Source of the DNA: Anthostomella pinea | Lineage: Eukaryota; Ascomycota; Sordariomycetes; Xylariales; Xylariaceae | Length of the DNA: 64,000 nucleotides | NCBI GenBank assembly: GCA_963556695.1 | Contig: CAUWAG010000020.1 | Coordinates: 5,766,001 to 5,830,000 of the forward strand | Reading direction: 5' to 3' | Shown here: positions 34,993-45,392 of the stretch, piece by piece | Numbering within the stretch: position 1 is the stretch's first letter | How the letters are laid out: the number at the start of each line of letters is the position of its first letter | Translations under genes and position numbers: made by a program | The notes under the pieces: model-generated | What the model saw: only the letters and a program-made list of their open reading frames with translations | Databases searched by the model: none | Told to the model about the DNA's origin: nothing

Positions 34993-36563
34993 ATTAAAAG
35001 TCTTACTACCGATCGTTTTAACAAACCTTATTTAATTACAGATTTAAAACGCTTGTTTTTTTAACCCTTTAAAAGTTTAAAAAGGCAGACTTTTTAACAT
35101 TACAATTAAAAATAAGAAAATAGCTTAAATAAGACTATAAGTTTTGATTAAAAGAGAACGCTTTAAGTTTTGTTTACTTCTTTATTTAAAAGAAGGGCAT
35201 TATATAATAACTAGAGATTTAAACTTTATACAGAAGAGGTATGAAACGAAATAAACGACTTTCAAACCAAGTTAAACTGTCGAAGTTAACTCCGATTTTA
35301 ATAACGAAATAAAAACGACGAAATCATTTAATACAAGTAAAATAATAGCGTGTAAATGCGATTAAATCTAATGATGACTAGAAAATAAACTTATAAAGTT
35401 GATAATAGTTTTTATGATTAAATTTAAAAGTCATTCGAAAAGTAAGTACTATCTTTAAAAGAAGAACTAAAAATTATATACTTAAATATATTATATAAAA
35501 TACTTAGTACATTTTAAAGCAACTAATTCAAAAATAATATGCAAATCTTTAAGCTCAATATTAAATAGCTAGTGAAAATAGATAAGAAAATGCAAGATAA
35601 CTTTATAAGATAATAGGTTAACCGTTTAATTTTTTTCAAACGCAGTAAAACAAATTGCTCTCTAAAAGATTACCTTTATAAAGGCGTATTAAAGAAAGTT
35701 TTTGAAACGCTTAATATAATCTTATAAGTTAAAAACGTCTTAAACGCGGTATTTAAAACCTTTTTTATATGGTTAAATATTTATACGATAAAAAAAACCA
35801 AATAAATATAGCACATGATTTTTAAATATTAAGATCTTATTAACGACTTTACAAAGATTATTTTACGGATTATTGATAAAGTTAAATGAGCCTTTAAAGG
35901 TATTTTTAAGTTTACTACTAACCGCAAGGGCTCCGTTGAAAAATAAAAGCCGGAAGTAAAGAGCTTAACAAAAAACCGCCGAACGAAAAATAAAAGAAGT
36001 AAAACTAAAAACCATTTTAAATAGTTAGCGTGTAAAATAGACCACGTACTAACAAATTGTTTTTAGGTCTTTTTTAAAAAAGGTATAAGAGGGCTTTTAA
36101 CTTAAGGATTATTTCGTTAAAAAAAAGACCTAAGCTTTAAAAGATTGAAAATTATAAGCTTAGGTTTACGTTTTAAAGCAGAATAAGTTAAAATTAAATG
36201 CAAAAGATTTTTAACTTAAAAAAAGGCCTAAAAAGATATGAAATTAACTTCATAACAAAACGGTAAGCAAGGTATTGTTAGCCTTTGCAACGGTTAAATT
36301 AAACAATTATTTACTAGCATACTTAATTATTTTATATAATAAAAGCATTATTATAATTATAAACTAAATATGGCGATTAACTAGTTAAAACAACTGCGCT
36401 ACTAAAAGACTTTATATGGTGAAAAGATCACATTCTACTTATTTAAGCGTATAATAATATGCAAGTACGTAATGAAAGTACGATTATTAGCTTTTTAAAT
36501 ATAACTTATTACCTTTTATTTCTTATTACTTTTATATTTTTATAGAAATTTAAACGAAAGCAA

Positions 36564-36777
36564 TGTGACGGCCTGCACGGACCGTCCAACATGACAAGCC
36601 GATACTTCTCAATAAGGGAAGGATTTGATCAGAGGATCCCCTTAAAGGGGCAACCTCCCGCTATACCTATCTCTCTCTCTCTCTTCCTTTCCTCTCTAGT
36701 CTTGATATTCTCGTCAATAGAGTAAGAGCTGCTTGCTGCCGGCCATTTCCCAGCTCCTCAGTACGCTCGCCGTGACA
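36564..36777. mobile_element. Solo LTR (214 bp) inside the AT-rich block
   Basis: A normal-composition island starting TGTGACGGCC and ending CGCCGTGACA, with near-perfect inverted ends. It is flanked by AGCAA on the left and AACAA on the right: a 5-bp target duplication differing by one G to A change. It contains a TC microsatellite (about 36671-36690). Confidence 0.75.
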
Positions 36778-38300
36778 AACAATATTAATTAGTTATATTA
36801 AAAAAATACAGCTAATATGCTATTAATTCTTAATTAAACAGCTTAAACGTTATGTTATATAATATATAACTAGGTAAATAGCATTTATATAACTTATAAT
36901 TCAAAAAACCTTTCTTTATTAAAAACGGATAATTATAGCATTAATAGTTAAGATATCATAGTTTAAAAGCTTTAAAACACTTAATACGCGCATTTTAAAA
37001 AGTGGTTATTTAAAAGCTAACGGGAGTAAAATGCAAGTTATACGGAACGTTTAAGGCTAAATAGCATATATAAAAACATTATAATTTAATTATAAAGATT
37101 TAAAAAAGAAGTTGGCGTTTAACTTTTATAGTTATAAGAAATTACTATTAAATAAGTCATTTTGTATAGTCTTTATATGCAAAAACTTTAATATCTTATA
37201 AAACTATGCTTTTAAAAATCAACTATATAAATAATTATTCGTATAGTATCAATATACTTTTCATAGCTAGGACGCTAATATAACATTAAAGTTAACATAA
37301 TTAAAATAATTAATAAGATATATATTAATAAACTAGATATAAAGAGATAATTGAAAACCCTCGCGATTAAAACAAAGCTCTTAACTTTTAATATGTAAGC
37401 TTAAAATAAAACTGTTAAGCGCTTAAAAGGTATATTAAAAATGAAAGCGCACGTAATGTAAATTAAGACTAAATTACCGACCTTCTTATAGCTAGAAATA
37501 CACAAAGCAGCTATATCTATACAATTAAATATTAATAAAAAAAAGTAAGTAAAACCCACCTTTCGATCTTTTCAAAGCAATTATAAGAAAAACAAGTCGA
37601 CTAATAGCTTTAAATAAGCGCTTTAACTAAATATATTTCCGAGTATATAACTATAAGGCTTACAGAATAATAACCGATATAAAGTTAAGTTGCTAAAAGT
37701 TAAATAAACTTAGTTTTAAAGCATAAACTAAATATATAATTAAATATTTGTCCTTTAATATATACCGTATATAAGTGCCTTATTTAAATAAAGTGATTAT
37801 TACGCAAAACTTTGCTTTTAATAAGAACGAAGTATTTAATAAAAATAAAAAGCGGTTTTAAGACAACTTAAAAACGGCAACTATTACAAATAAATAAGTT
37901 ATAGTTAATAAGTATACTTTGTTTAAATTTAACGACTAAGTTTAAACCCCATAGAAATGCTCATAAATTACCAGTAAATTAATATCTTTTTTTAACGAGA
38001 GTAAACAATAAAAGTGCGAGAAGCTTAATAGTCTGAACAGGGATAGAAGTTTGAAAAAATAAAAATAAAATAAAAATAAAATATTAAAAATAAGTACTTA
38101 TATATTATAATAAAGTTGGCTTTATTACTTTTATTACCGCTTAGTTTTTTATCCGCTTTATTATATTATAATACTTAAAAAGGAAACAAATAACTTAAAA
38201 ATCTTTTTAAAACTTGGAACGAAAACAGCTTAAGCTTTAAAAAGCAGTGTTTTTAACAAGTTTTAAAGCTTTACTTATAAAACGATTAAGTTAAAACACC

Positions 38301-38681
38301 TGTTACAAACCAACAAACACCACATAACAAAAGGTCACGTAACGGATCACAGGATCAAGGGGTGAGCCAATAAGCATCACTCTGGGACAAGGTGATCCTA
38401 CTCCATCAGTGAGGGAGAGATTGGATATATAAAGACGGACATTTCCCAGCTAGATAGATAGACAGTCTCTACCTCAGTGATCAATCTAAGCATCTTAGCC
38501 AACTCTAAGGTGGAAGAAATCTCCTGACGACTCGACTACACAGTGAACCCAGTTCAGACCAAGCCCCAGCATCTGAGTGTCTTCTAGTTGACAGAAGCCT
38601 CTATCGTCCTTTGTGTTGACTTACCTCAGAAGATAAACCCTATAGAACCCTTTAGGCTTATAGGTTAGACGGCTTGTCACA
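38301..38681. mobile_element. Probable solo LTR island (about 380 bp)
   Basis: Normal-composition island in AT-rich DNA. It starts TGTTACAAACC and ends GGCTTGTCACA, roughly LTR-like termini. A TATATAAAG core-promoter-like site occurs near 38426, followed by CAGTCTCTACC-type sequence. No clean target duplication could be found, so the exact edges are uncertain. Confidence 0.5.
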
Positions 38682-38765
38682 AAAAGCCTTATACAAAAGA
38701 TTTCAACTGTATAAATAACTTTTTAAAAAGCGCTACAACAGTATAATAAATCAACAACTAAGGAA

Positions 38766-39060
38766 AAGATCGGTTCAGTGGTTCAGGTCATCATGTTGCT
38801 TACATTCTGGGTGCGGATCTACCCTTGGGTCTTGGGACCTGTTCAGGTACTAAATACACATACCAACTTCAAAGCAATGCCCAGCCTTTGATCCGGAGGG
38901 TAAAGATCCCTTGTCCCAGATACACTAAGGCTCAAAGCCCGCTTCCAGGCTGTTTCTTCCTTTCAGTGCTGCTGTCAGCCTTGTCAGCCTTGTCACCCCT
39001 AGAAGCGTGCTACAGCACACCTGTGAGCCACCCGACTGCTTACAACAACCTATTTAATAA
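38766..39060 (+). mobile_element. Possible tRNA-derived SINE
   Basis: A 290-bp normal-composition island in AT-rich DNA. Near its left end lie a polymerase III A-box-like sequence (GGTTCAGTGG) and, about 40 bp later, a B-box-like sequence (GGGTGCGGATCTACCC). The spacing is like that in a tRNA head. The remaining 230 bp has no coding feature. No tail repeat or duplication is clear. Confidence 0.3.
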
Positions 39061-39309
39061 AGCATTTATTCGACATAGCTAAAGAAGATTACTTAAAACG
39101 TTATAATAGTATAAAGTTATAAATTGTATATAATGACATGTTTAATAAGTATAAAGGGTTTATTAAGTACAAAGCAGGTTTTATAGTTAAAAAATCAATA
39201 GAAAGAGCTGCATTTAAAGCAAACGTATATAGCTACTTCTATTAAAAATCGTTCAAAACTCTAATAACTTTAACCGCTAAGTTTAATTTTAAGATAATTT
39301 AATATAATA

Positions 39310-39650
39310 TTATTAACGTTTTTATATATGCGATTATTAATAAGAAGATTTTATATGAATTTCATATAATTATCGTAAATAAAATTAACTTTTTAAACAA
39401 GGTACTTTATAGACTAAAAGTTTCTTTATTGTTATAATAAAAAGAATTTTTAAAAACCTTAATTCGCTTAAAATTCAACTTAATTTTATATAAGCCGTAC
39501 TATTATATGGAGAAAAAATATTCTTTTACGTAAATAATGTAATTATCGCATATAAAGAACACGTATAAAAAGATATTGAAAACGTGTTTATTAATTTTAA
39601 CGAAAATACGAGCTTATTAAAAGCAAGCATGTTTAATAGCTCTTTAAAAT
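39310..39650 (+). pseudogene. RIP-mutated copia reverse transcriptase remnant
   Basis: Reading the plus strand gives FIYAIINKKILYEF, then VLYRLKVSLLL followed by two stops (where copia has SPLLWQ), then after a frame change IFFYVNNVIIAYKE. This matches the copia order of VYM-type strand, LYGLKQSPxxW and FYVDDI. The catalytic YVDD at 39527-39538 reads YVNN, i.e. both GAT codons became AAT, the change expected from G to A mutation. The remnant is plainly inactive. Confidence 0.78.
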
Positions 39651-40073
39651 AAAAATCATTTAAACCCGGTTTTGATAAAAGATTTAATTAATTTAAACCT
39701 TTTATATTAAAAAAGTAACTAAACTAGTTGAGATAACCCATAAACCTTTCAAGGTTTCAATAAGTATAAAAGAATTATTGTTCCGGTAAGATTACGCCGC
39801 TCTTTACAAAAATGGAAAATATTAAGGCAAGATTTATTTTGCTTTATTTGTTTTCGTTTTTATATAATTGAATAGAACTTTCGTAATATTACGCTTTATA
39901 AGATTTCATATAAACTTAAGTTACATTTATTGAAATACAGCTAATCAAATTATGTCAAACCTATATGAAATAAAATACTACTTTTTTAAAATCCAAAAAA
40001 AACCGATTTAATAGTAGCTAGTAATGCTTTTTTTGCCAATAATTTTTTCGATAAAGAAAGCTTTTAAGCTTTT

Positions 40074-40335
40074 TGTCACGTTCCAGAGATGAGATAGGAC
40101 GTAAGAGCCCTGTATACACTATCGACGTATGAAGATCTCTTGGTGAGGAGGGAAGAAGAGATCAAGCCCACCAGCCAATTCTGGTGGGGGATATGATCTG
40201 TGTGCCCGCCCCACTATCCGTTGCCCTAGTGGCAGGCGGATCAACAGTCGCTCCGCTCACGTGACCAATGCACGTGAGTCGCTTAGAGATCTGGTGGTAT
40301 GGGTGAACATACGGGTAACCATACCATCATACTTT
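40074..40335. mobile_element. LTR-like island
   Basis: Normal-composition island beginning TGTCACGTTCCAGAG, a typical LTR start, and fading into AT-rich sequence after GGTAACCATACC. The right terminus and any duplication are not identifiable; it may be a truncated LTR. Confidence 0.4.
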
Positions 40336-40604
40336 TGCTATAAATATTTTTTTCAATTAATCGGTTAAAAGGCTAATAAGTATGATACGGTTATTATATT
40401 CTTATAAAAGAAGTAGTATTTATACTAGTTTAAATAATCAAAAAGAGTTTATATATCAGCTAGCTAGTTATAAAGGTTAGTATTTAATTTAAACATAGGA
40501 AAATTAGAATAAAATGCGATAATATATAAAGAACTAAGCTAGTAACCGTCAAAATCGCCTTTTAAAACCCAAATTGCGACATGTAAGTATATATAATAAC
40601 TATT

Positions 40605-40847
40605 AGTGATACGCGTCATCAGGGGGAGTAGTCAGTGTGGCTGGCACAGCCACAGTCATTAACACAGCCACTGGTATGTGTGTGGGTTACACATTGTGTG
40701 TGCGGACCTGGATAGCTAGGGCTAGACTAGTTAGATAAGGGTTGCACTAAGATAGGGATTGCAGTTACCTTAAGTAGCTGCAATCTTTCCCATCTTAGTC
40801 CTTACAACCTAACCCCGCCTCACACATCAATAGACACCCATTGCACA
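40605..40847 (+). mobile_element. Copia-type 3' end: polypurine tract plus LTR
   Basis: CGCGTCATCAGGGGGAGTAG looks like the end of a copia pol gene with its polypurine tract. It is followed by a TG...CA segment of about 212 bp (40636-40847), starting TGTGGCTGGCACAGCC and ending CCATTGCACA. Composition is normal. It is a different LTR family from the 173-bp one. Confidence 0.45.
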
Positions 40848-41137
40848 ACGCAATAATTAGCTTTAATAGAAAGTAAAACAAAAAACCGTTAACATTAAAT
40901 ATACTCTTTTAATATAAATAAAAGCAAATAAATTAACTAAAGTTTAACCGGCTTAATAGTAAGTAAGGTTTTTACATTAGTTAAGATTAATAAACATTTA
41001 AGCAAAGCAGCTTAATTTCAAGTTATAAAAAAAGTGTGAGATTCCCGAAGGGTCACAAGCCTTGGGGGTGTAAGCGGTCGCTGCAAATGTTGTTGTCATT
41101 CTGAAGTATGCTCGGCAGGGCTAATCTACAGCTAAAT

Positions 41138-41310
41138 TGTTGGATTAAAGGTGAGCCCAGAGGGCACCTTGATAGGTAGACACCGGAGCCTAGTTGTTCC
41201 GTCCCGATCCAGCCCCCTCTGGCACAAAACTGCCACGGTCGCACAAGGACACTCCAGACAGAGAGAATACACACACACACTTCACTCTCACGATTGGCTC
41301 AAATCTGACA
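41138..41310 (+). repeat. Copia LTR (173 bp), near-pristine copy
   Basis: Begins TGTTGGATTAAAGG and ends CAAATCTGACA, with canonical TG...CA ends. It contains an AC run near its 3' end. The same LTR occurs reversed at 56517-56878. Confidence 0.88.
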
Positions 41311-41745
41311 ACATGTCGGTGTCTATCCCCTTGTACTTGTCCTTGTCATCGTCCTTGCCCTTGCCATCGTCCTTGCCCTTGTCATCGTCCTTGTGCTCGA
41401 CGTCATCGATATACTTGATCATTTGCAGCATCGTGAGGTCTTCCATCATCCACAAACCATTGTCGTTGATGTCGTGACCGCGAGCAGTGGTCATCATCCG
41501 GGTAGTTATCCCGTTTCAAAATGAGACCACAATGCTAGTGGATGCTTTCTACAAGGTGCTGTCAATCAAGGCAACAGGGGCCCTACATCATTGTCATCGT
41601 GCAAGGAACTACTGGAATAATCAGCGGCATAGTCAGCAATTAAAACATCACAAGAACACGAAGTACATATTACACCATGATTATACCATTTCCCTCGAAA
41701 ACGGGGCAATTCTTATTCATCCATGATTTGCAAATGTGTATCTCC
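41311..41745. other. Region between copia LTR and Clr2 gene, with acidic/lysine repeat
   Basis: On the minus strand, sequence ending near 41311 reads DINDNGLWMMEDLTMLQMIKY and then an Asp/Lys-rich run (HKDDDKGKDDGKGKDDD). It could be the 3' end of a small gene cut by the LTR, with a loop vaguely like an EF hand, but no exon model could be built. Confidence 0.3.
41330..41396. repeat. 18-base tandem repeat
   Basis: A unit close to GTCATCGTCCTTGCCCTT is repeated about three times. In the minus-strand frame it would encode alternating Asp and Lys residues. Confidence 0.75.
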
Positions 41746-43507
41746 CTACTCCAGACTATCAACGAACTCCTCCGGGATCGCTCCCGCCACAGCAGCCGCT
41801 CGGTTGGCCACACGGCCCTTGCTAACTTCCAAGTTGGAGTCTCCGCAGTTGTTGAGCATAGCCTGCAGCTCTCTCACGCGTCCCTGCTGCAGTTCCTGCT
41901 GGAAACCGGGGGGCTTGAGGATGTCGGCGAGCTGCTCGGTCTCGTAGAAGCGGCCGCGCACGGCCGGGGCCTTCTTGGCGACTGCGTCGTTGCCCACGGG
42001 CACCCAGTTGGCGCTCATGCTGAAACGCCCGAGGCACCGGTCTCTGTACGCCTTCTCTCGGAGCATGGCTTGAGGGAGTTGGTGCTGGATTTGCTGTCGT
42101 TGCTGTTGCTGCACGCTGCTGCCGTTGCTGGCGTGCTCGATGCGCCAGACGCGCCCGGAGAAAACCAAGGCGTTCTCCTGGTCGATCCAGATGTTGAGGA
42201 CGACCATTACGACGGGGCTGTTCTCCGGCTGGCCCTCGTGGCGGACACGGATGGGTTCACCCACGACAATCTTCTCGGCACCGAGGAATACGCCGCGGTA
42301 GATCGGCTGGTTGGGCGCCGCGGCAACAGGGCTGAAAGTCGAGAAGGAATGGTCGATGAGAAGTGCTGCTAGCTTGGAGGCCTCGAGGGCGAGGACGTCC
42401 ATCTTCTTGCTGTCCCCGTTCGCGAGTTGCTGTTGGAGGGTGGTCCAGTCGACCTCGGCGATCCATTTTCCTTTGAGATGCTCGACATAGTGGTTAACCA
42501 TGGGCACGCTGAAGGCGAGGAAGGGGCGTAGGTCTGCTTCGGCTTTCGTGACACGCTCGATGCGGTAAGCTGGATGCTGGAAGGGTACGATGGCACAGGC
42601 TGTTTTGCCATCAGCCGAGCCGATCGCGCAGATGATGCCGATTCTCCAGGTGGTCGAATTCTGGAACCAGACCACTTCTCCCTTTCGGAAGATAGAAGAT
42701 GGACCACTGGACTGAGCGACAGACGGACCGGCAGACTGAGTGACAGACGGACCAACGGACGGTCCGGCAGACGGCCTGACCGTCGGAGTCGCAGATGGAC
42801 GGACTGAGGGATCAGCGGCAGTAACAGGGACAGAGGAAATAGAAGCACCAGTGGTTACCGCCTGCTTGGACTGGGTCGCAGGTTTCTTTGCGGCTTGGTT
42901 CGATGCTAATGCGGCAGAAGGCTTCTTCTTTCCCAGGATTCCCGTAGTAGCGCCAGAGCCTTTGGCAGCCGTCGAGGTTGATGATGGAGCGGGGTCCTCG
43001 GCTGGTACGGACACGGGCTTCTTGCCTCCCTGCTTGGACTCGGGGGCGGGACGGCAGTGGTGGCACGTGCAGTCATTCTTTGGCTCCGTGCTGTCACTGA
43101 GCAGCCACATGAGATGGGGGATGAACTCGTTCGGGGAGCGGAAGAGGCGGGGCTTGTTGGTGGAGGTGAGCTCAGGGTATCCGAAGATGTAGTAGTGGGT
43201 GACCTTCTTGCCGTTCGTCATGCCCTCGTACTTCCGGATGGTGTAGTTTGCCGGGAATTTCATGGTGTAAGCTTGTTGGCCTAAAGCTGGTCAGCAAGTT
43301 GATGCATTCGCCTGATGCATACTACTAACCTCTTTTTGCTGGAAGCAACTCGTTTCCGATAATCATGGCAATCTTATTGCCCATCTCCGCGTACTTGACA
43401 TGGTCTTGGGGCAAAGCCTCATATGGAAGACTCGGGTGCTCGACTCCATCACTGCGGGCGAAGGCAAATTCGAATGTGGGCAGATAGCCCTGCTGATTCG
43501 CCGCCAT
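41746..43507 (-). CDS. Clr2-like transcriptional silencing protein
   Basis: Two exons (43330-43507 and 41746-43280) with a 49-nt intron (GTTAGT/TTTAG) encode 570 residues. The N-terminal part has the Clr2 transcriptional-silencing domain: LPAKRGQQAYTMKFPANYTI, KKVTHYYIFGYPEL, FRSPNEFIPHLMWLL and the CTCHHC cysteine cluster. A low-complexity Ser/Pro/Val linker follows (repeats like SAGPSVGPSV). The second conserved domain begins FRKGEVVWFQNSTTWRIGII and continues to LRPFLAFSVP. In fission yeast Clr2 is a subunit of the SHREC histone-deacetylase/remodeller complex in heterochromatin; a similar nuclear role is inferred. Its stop is 0.4 kb from the edge of the AT-rich block. The start used, MAANQQGYLPTFEF, is the first ATG of the conserved segment. 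Confidence 0.85.
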
Positions 43508-44728
43508 CGTGTCTGTTGCTGTATCTCGCACGCAGAGAGAGGGTGTCGTGATTTGATGCCAATGTAGACGAGGAGAGGTTGGATGAGGAGGGAATGAGTA
43601 AGAGGCAGCAGCAGTAAACAGATCCAACAATTTTGGGTTGCCGCGTCGATCACCAGCTCGACGTTCCCCTGGGCCTGCTGACTGAATGACCAAGCCGCAC
43701 GCAGCTGGTGGAGGTGTCTCCCGCAGCCCTCGCAGCTCAATGCGTGCTCTGGGGACTAGCAGCCACAGAATTCAACCCCTCGCGGCTGAGATGCACGATA
43801 ATGCCCCTCACAAGGGGTATGGCACCTATCGCACCTTGTGTCAAGCGTACAGCCGTTGCAGCTCCTCCTGTCCAGGTGGGCTGTCTGTCTGGCCTGATTC
43901 CAAGCACCGAGGGGCGGGCATAGGCTCTCGAAACGTCTGTGGGAAGTCTTAGTATGTGAACTGGCACTCGGAACTTGAACGCACCTGAATGGTATCCGTA
44001 AAGACTCAAAAAGGCGACATCATGGGCCCAGACACCCTTTGTGACGGTTGACAGGGTATAGCCGAGTTAAAATGAAAGAATGGACGCGCCGGTTGACACA
44101 AGATGAACACTGAATTAAGTTGTCGCCTGAGGTACCTACCGATTGACTGGAACTCTGGTGAGCTATCGTGGCGGTGGCTGGGACTGTGCCACAGATCAGA
44201 GCGTTGGCCGTGCCTACTCCGAATGAGAGAAAAGGGGGACAGGATAGATGGACATATGCAATCGCGTATCTGAAGCCACAAGCAAATCAAGTATCAAGAA
44301 CTGGTTTTGAAGAAGTAGAAATGCTATAGGATGCACGCTTGCCAAATACAGGAAGAACAGTTGGCATATAGAGACTTCGATGTCCTCGTTCTGGTAGAAC
44401 ACCTGGCCACTTGATATGCCACGAAACACGAAGAAGGGTTCACACAAGCAGGATAGGCATACCTTACCAACAGCTCGCCGGAGCGCGACATCAGCGAACC
44501 TTCGACTGATTGCCTGTTTGTTGGTGTCACCTTGCTCGAGATAGGGGCCTCAGACGTACTGTGCGAACCGCCAATCCGAGCACGCAGTAGGTACCTACCA
44601 GCCACAAACAGCCCCGCCATGGGGCCAGGACCCCTGAAGCATGCGGCGAACTTCGCGAACCTCACTCGACCATCGCGCGAGAGGAAGCGCCACCATTGCG
44701 ATTCACCCACCGCCAAGAATCGCAAAAG
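43508..44728. other. Divergent promoter region between Clr2-like and AP-2 sigma genes
   Basis: The two neighbouring genes point away from each other, so this 1.2 kb should hold both promoters and 5' untranslated regions. No open frame here shows a recognisable family. Confidence 0.4.
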
Positions 44729-45392
44729 ATGTTGTCGTTCATATTGATCCAGAACCGGCAGTAAGTAAAAAGACCCTGACTTCCTGAATGCGCATCTGTG
44801 TGGGAGGTGTTGCGGAATTGTTTGCGACGGACGGGCTGACCATGGCGCTGCGACAGAGGCAAGACGCGGTTGGCAAAGTGGTACGTCCCGTACGACGACG
44901 ACGACAAGATCCGGCTGAAGGGCGAGGTGAGCAGCGAAACCCAGACACAGACTCCGACCCGAACCCGAACCCGAACCCAACCCCAAAATGAACCTCCGAC
45001 CGCGAACCACACACTGCACCCCAAACACCAAATACCACTAACCCCAGCACCCCCCAAAACAGGTACACCGCCTGGTAGCCCCCAGAGACCAAAAGTACCA
45101 GTCCAACTTCGTCGAGTTCCGCAACCACAAGATCGTGTACCGGCGCTACGCGGGCCTGTTCTTCTGCGCCTGCGTCGACACCAACGACAACGAGCTGGCC
45201 TACCTCGAGGCCATCCACTTCTTTGTCGAGGTGCTCGACGCCTTCTTTGGCAACGTGTGCGAGCTCGATTTGGTCTTCAACTTCTACAAGGTTTACGCCA
45301 TTCTCGACGAGGTCTTCCTTGCTGGCGAGATCGAGGAGACTAGCAAGCAGGTCGTGCTCACGCGCCTCGAGCATTTGGACAAGCTGGAGTGA
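44729..45392 (+). CDS. AP-2 complex subunit sigma (clathrin adaptor small chain)
   Basis: Small chain of the plasma-membrane clathrin adaptor AP-2, acting in endocytic cargo selection. Three exons (44729-44760, 44857-44926, 45063-45392) encode 143 residues, the standard length. The protein begins [20 protein letters not shown] and contains [58 protein letters not shown] and [15 protein letters not shown], all diagnostic of sigma-2 rather than sigma-1 or zeta. Introns are GT-AG. The 32-nt first exon, ending within the codon for the Q of NRQ, makes this gene easy to mispredict. Confidence 0.96.

Larger units (their letters stand above)
31880..41035. other. AT-rich RIP-mutated block with later insertions
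   Basis: Composition shifts abruptly to AT-rich, TpA-rich sequence near 31.9 kb and back to normal within a few bases near 41036. There are no long open frames outside the inserted elements. The main substrate is a Ty1/copia retrotransposon on the plus strand, recognised by a mutated LTR at 34820-34992 and a mutated reverse transcriptase around 39.3-39.65 kb. Interrupting it are a Fot1 element and at least five short islands of normal composition. The mutation pattern (C to T and G to A, TpA excess) is that of repeat-induced point mutation. Confidence 0.9.
34820..41310 (+). mobile_element. Probable Ty1/copia retrotransposon, RIP-mutated, interrupted
   Basis: Two direct copies of a 173-bp LTR (34820-34992 and 41138-41310) bracket the AT-rich DNA. 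Between them, in the same orientation, a copia-type reverse transcriptase is still recognisable. After subtracting the short islands the interval is near 5 kb, normal for Ty1/copia. Against a single element: the right LTR and the 100 bp before it (from 41036) are hardly mutated, no polypurine tract is obvious before it, and no target-site duplication is found. The right LTR may belong to a separate, later insertion. Confidence 0.55.

Noticed and set aside
34876..35064. Short open frame in AT-rich DNA next to the mutated LTR
   Set aside because: Begins within the RIP-mutated LTR and runs into mutated internal sequence; not a gene.
38825..39082. Open frame of 85 codons inside a normal-composition island
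   Set aside because: Explained better by lack of RIP-made stops in a short non-coding insertion.
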